Shown piece after piece: positions 4,968 through 5,263 of a stretch of DNA of 5,263 bases. Positions within the stretch are counted from its first letter, which is position 1. Every line of letters begins with the position of its first letter. The translations under genes were made by a program, and so were the position numbers. The stretch spans positions 1 to 5,263 of the forward strand of contig JADGOP010000205.1 in assembly GCA_017882935.1 (NCBI GenBank), read 5' to 3'. The notes below the pieces were generated by a model. The model saw nothing but the letters and a program-made list of their open reading frames with translations, searched no databases and had not been told where the DNA came from. The stretch comes from Actinomycetota bacterium. GTDB lineage: Bacteria; Actinomycetota; Acidimicrobiia; Acidimicrobiales; Iamiaceae.

Positions 4968-5263
4968 GTGGACTTCGAGGTCGACAAGGCCGATCTGCAC
5001 CGCTGCCGCATCGTCGAGCGCGACCCCGAGCTGCTCGTCGACGGTGAGGCGCGCCTGGCGGTCGACTTCTTCGCCTTCACGGCCAACAACATCACCTACG
5101 CGCTGCTCGGCGACGCCATGCGCTACTGGGACTTCTTCCCCACCGAGACCGGGTGGGGACGCGTCCCGGTGTGGGGCTTCGCCGAGGTGGTCGAGACACG
5201 GTGCGAGGGCGTCGACGTCGGCACGCGCCTCTACGGCTACCTCCCGATGTCGACCGAGCTCGT
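4968..5263 (+). CDS. DUF2855 family protein, N-terminal part, cut by the window end
   Basis: The first 98 residues are present, starting at a GTG, and the frame is open at the window edge. The motifs TANNITYA (39-46), YWDFFP (53-58), GWGRVPVWGFAEV (62-74) and GTRLYGYLPMST (85-96) are those I associate with the DUF2855 family. The pattern of a Gly-rich turn, a 'GFAEV' strand and 'V..GTRLYG' resembles the GroES-like N-terminal domain of medium-chain dehydrogenase/reductases (G.E..G.V followed by G..V), so an NAD(P)-linked oxidoreductase-like fold is plausible. No zinc-ligand Cys typical of alcohol dehydrogenases is visible in this part. No function is established that I know of. It follows the HiPIP-like gene by 9 bp with its own ribosome site, so the two probably form an operon and may share a redox role. 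Family call is fairly confident; function is unknown. Confidence 0.8.
   Translation, partial: MDFEVDKADLHRCRIVERDPELLVDGEARLAVDFFAFTANNITYALLGDAMRYWDFFPTETGWGRVPVWGFAEVVETRCEGVDVGTRLYGYLPMSTEL

Noticed and set aside
2886..5000. A very long minus-strand open frame (704 codons) running across the lipoprotein gene, the small four-Cys gene and parts of its neighbours.
   Set aside because: It is a different frame from the real lipoprotein gene, overlaps genes on both strands, and encodes Arg/Pro/His-rich sequence without domains. It is a GC shadow.
1..5263. Search for CRISPR arrays, tRNAs, insertion sequences, toxin-antitoxin pairs and phage genes.
   Set aside because: No regularly spaced repeats, cloverleaf-like segments, transposase motifs or terminal repeats were seen. 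Nearly all of the window is taken up by six cellular genes.

Overview
The window is gene-dense chromosomal DNA of very high G+C content with a strong preference for G or C at third codon positions. GTG starts, clear GGAGG-type ribosome sites, a tandem universal stress protein, a MtrB/PhoR-style kinase with an OmpR-type regulator, a secreted lipoprotein, a probable leaderless gene and a DUF2855 protein together suggest a free-living actinobacterium. A deep lineage such as Acidimicrobiia is possible, but that is inference; no rRNA or marker gene is present. I see no mobile element, CRISPR array, tRNA or rRNA.

Layout. (1) 1-77: non-coding, with a GC-only hairpin that may end the first gene. (2) 78-848, minus: universal stress protein with two Usp domains. 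(3) 849-947: a 99-bp divergent promoter region. (4) 948-3025, plus: a two-component operon, sensor kinase first, whose stop codon overlaps the regulator's GTG start. (5) 3032-4660, minus: a large lipoprotein with an M28-peptidase-like fold and a protease-associated insert, ending 6 bp from the regulator gene. (6) 4661-4709: a 49-bp divergent intergenic region. (7) 4710-4958, plus: an 82-residue four-cysteine protein resembling a high-potential iron-sulfur protein (HiPIP). (8) 4968 to the window end, plus: the first 98 residues of a DUF2855 protein, 9 bp downstream and probably co-transcribed.

How the genes may work together. The kinase should sense something outside the membrane and phosphorylate the regulator; its targets cannot be read from the sequence, though the divergent stress-protein gene shares its promoter region and is an obvious candidate. 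The lipoprotein is transcribed towards the operon and appears functionally separate.

The most unusual parts are at the right end and in the lipoprotein. The HiPIP-like gene has no export signal, is tied to an uncharacterised DUF2855 gene, and appears to be read from a leaderless promoter. The M28-like lipoprotein lacks the catalytic Glu pair and the last His ligand of canonical M28 peptidases. No complete new multi-gene system is evident, but the HiPIP-like/DUF2855 pair is the best candidate for undescribed biology here.
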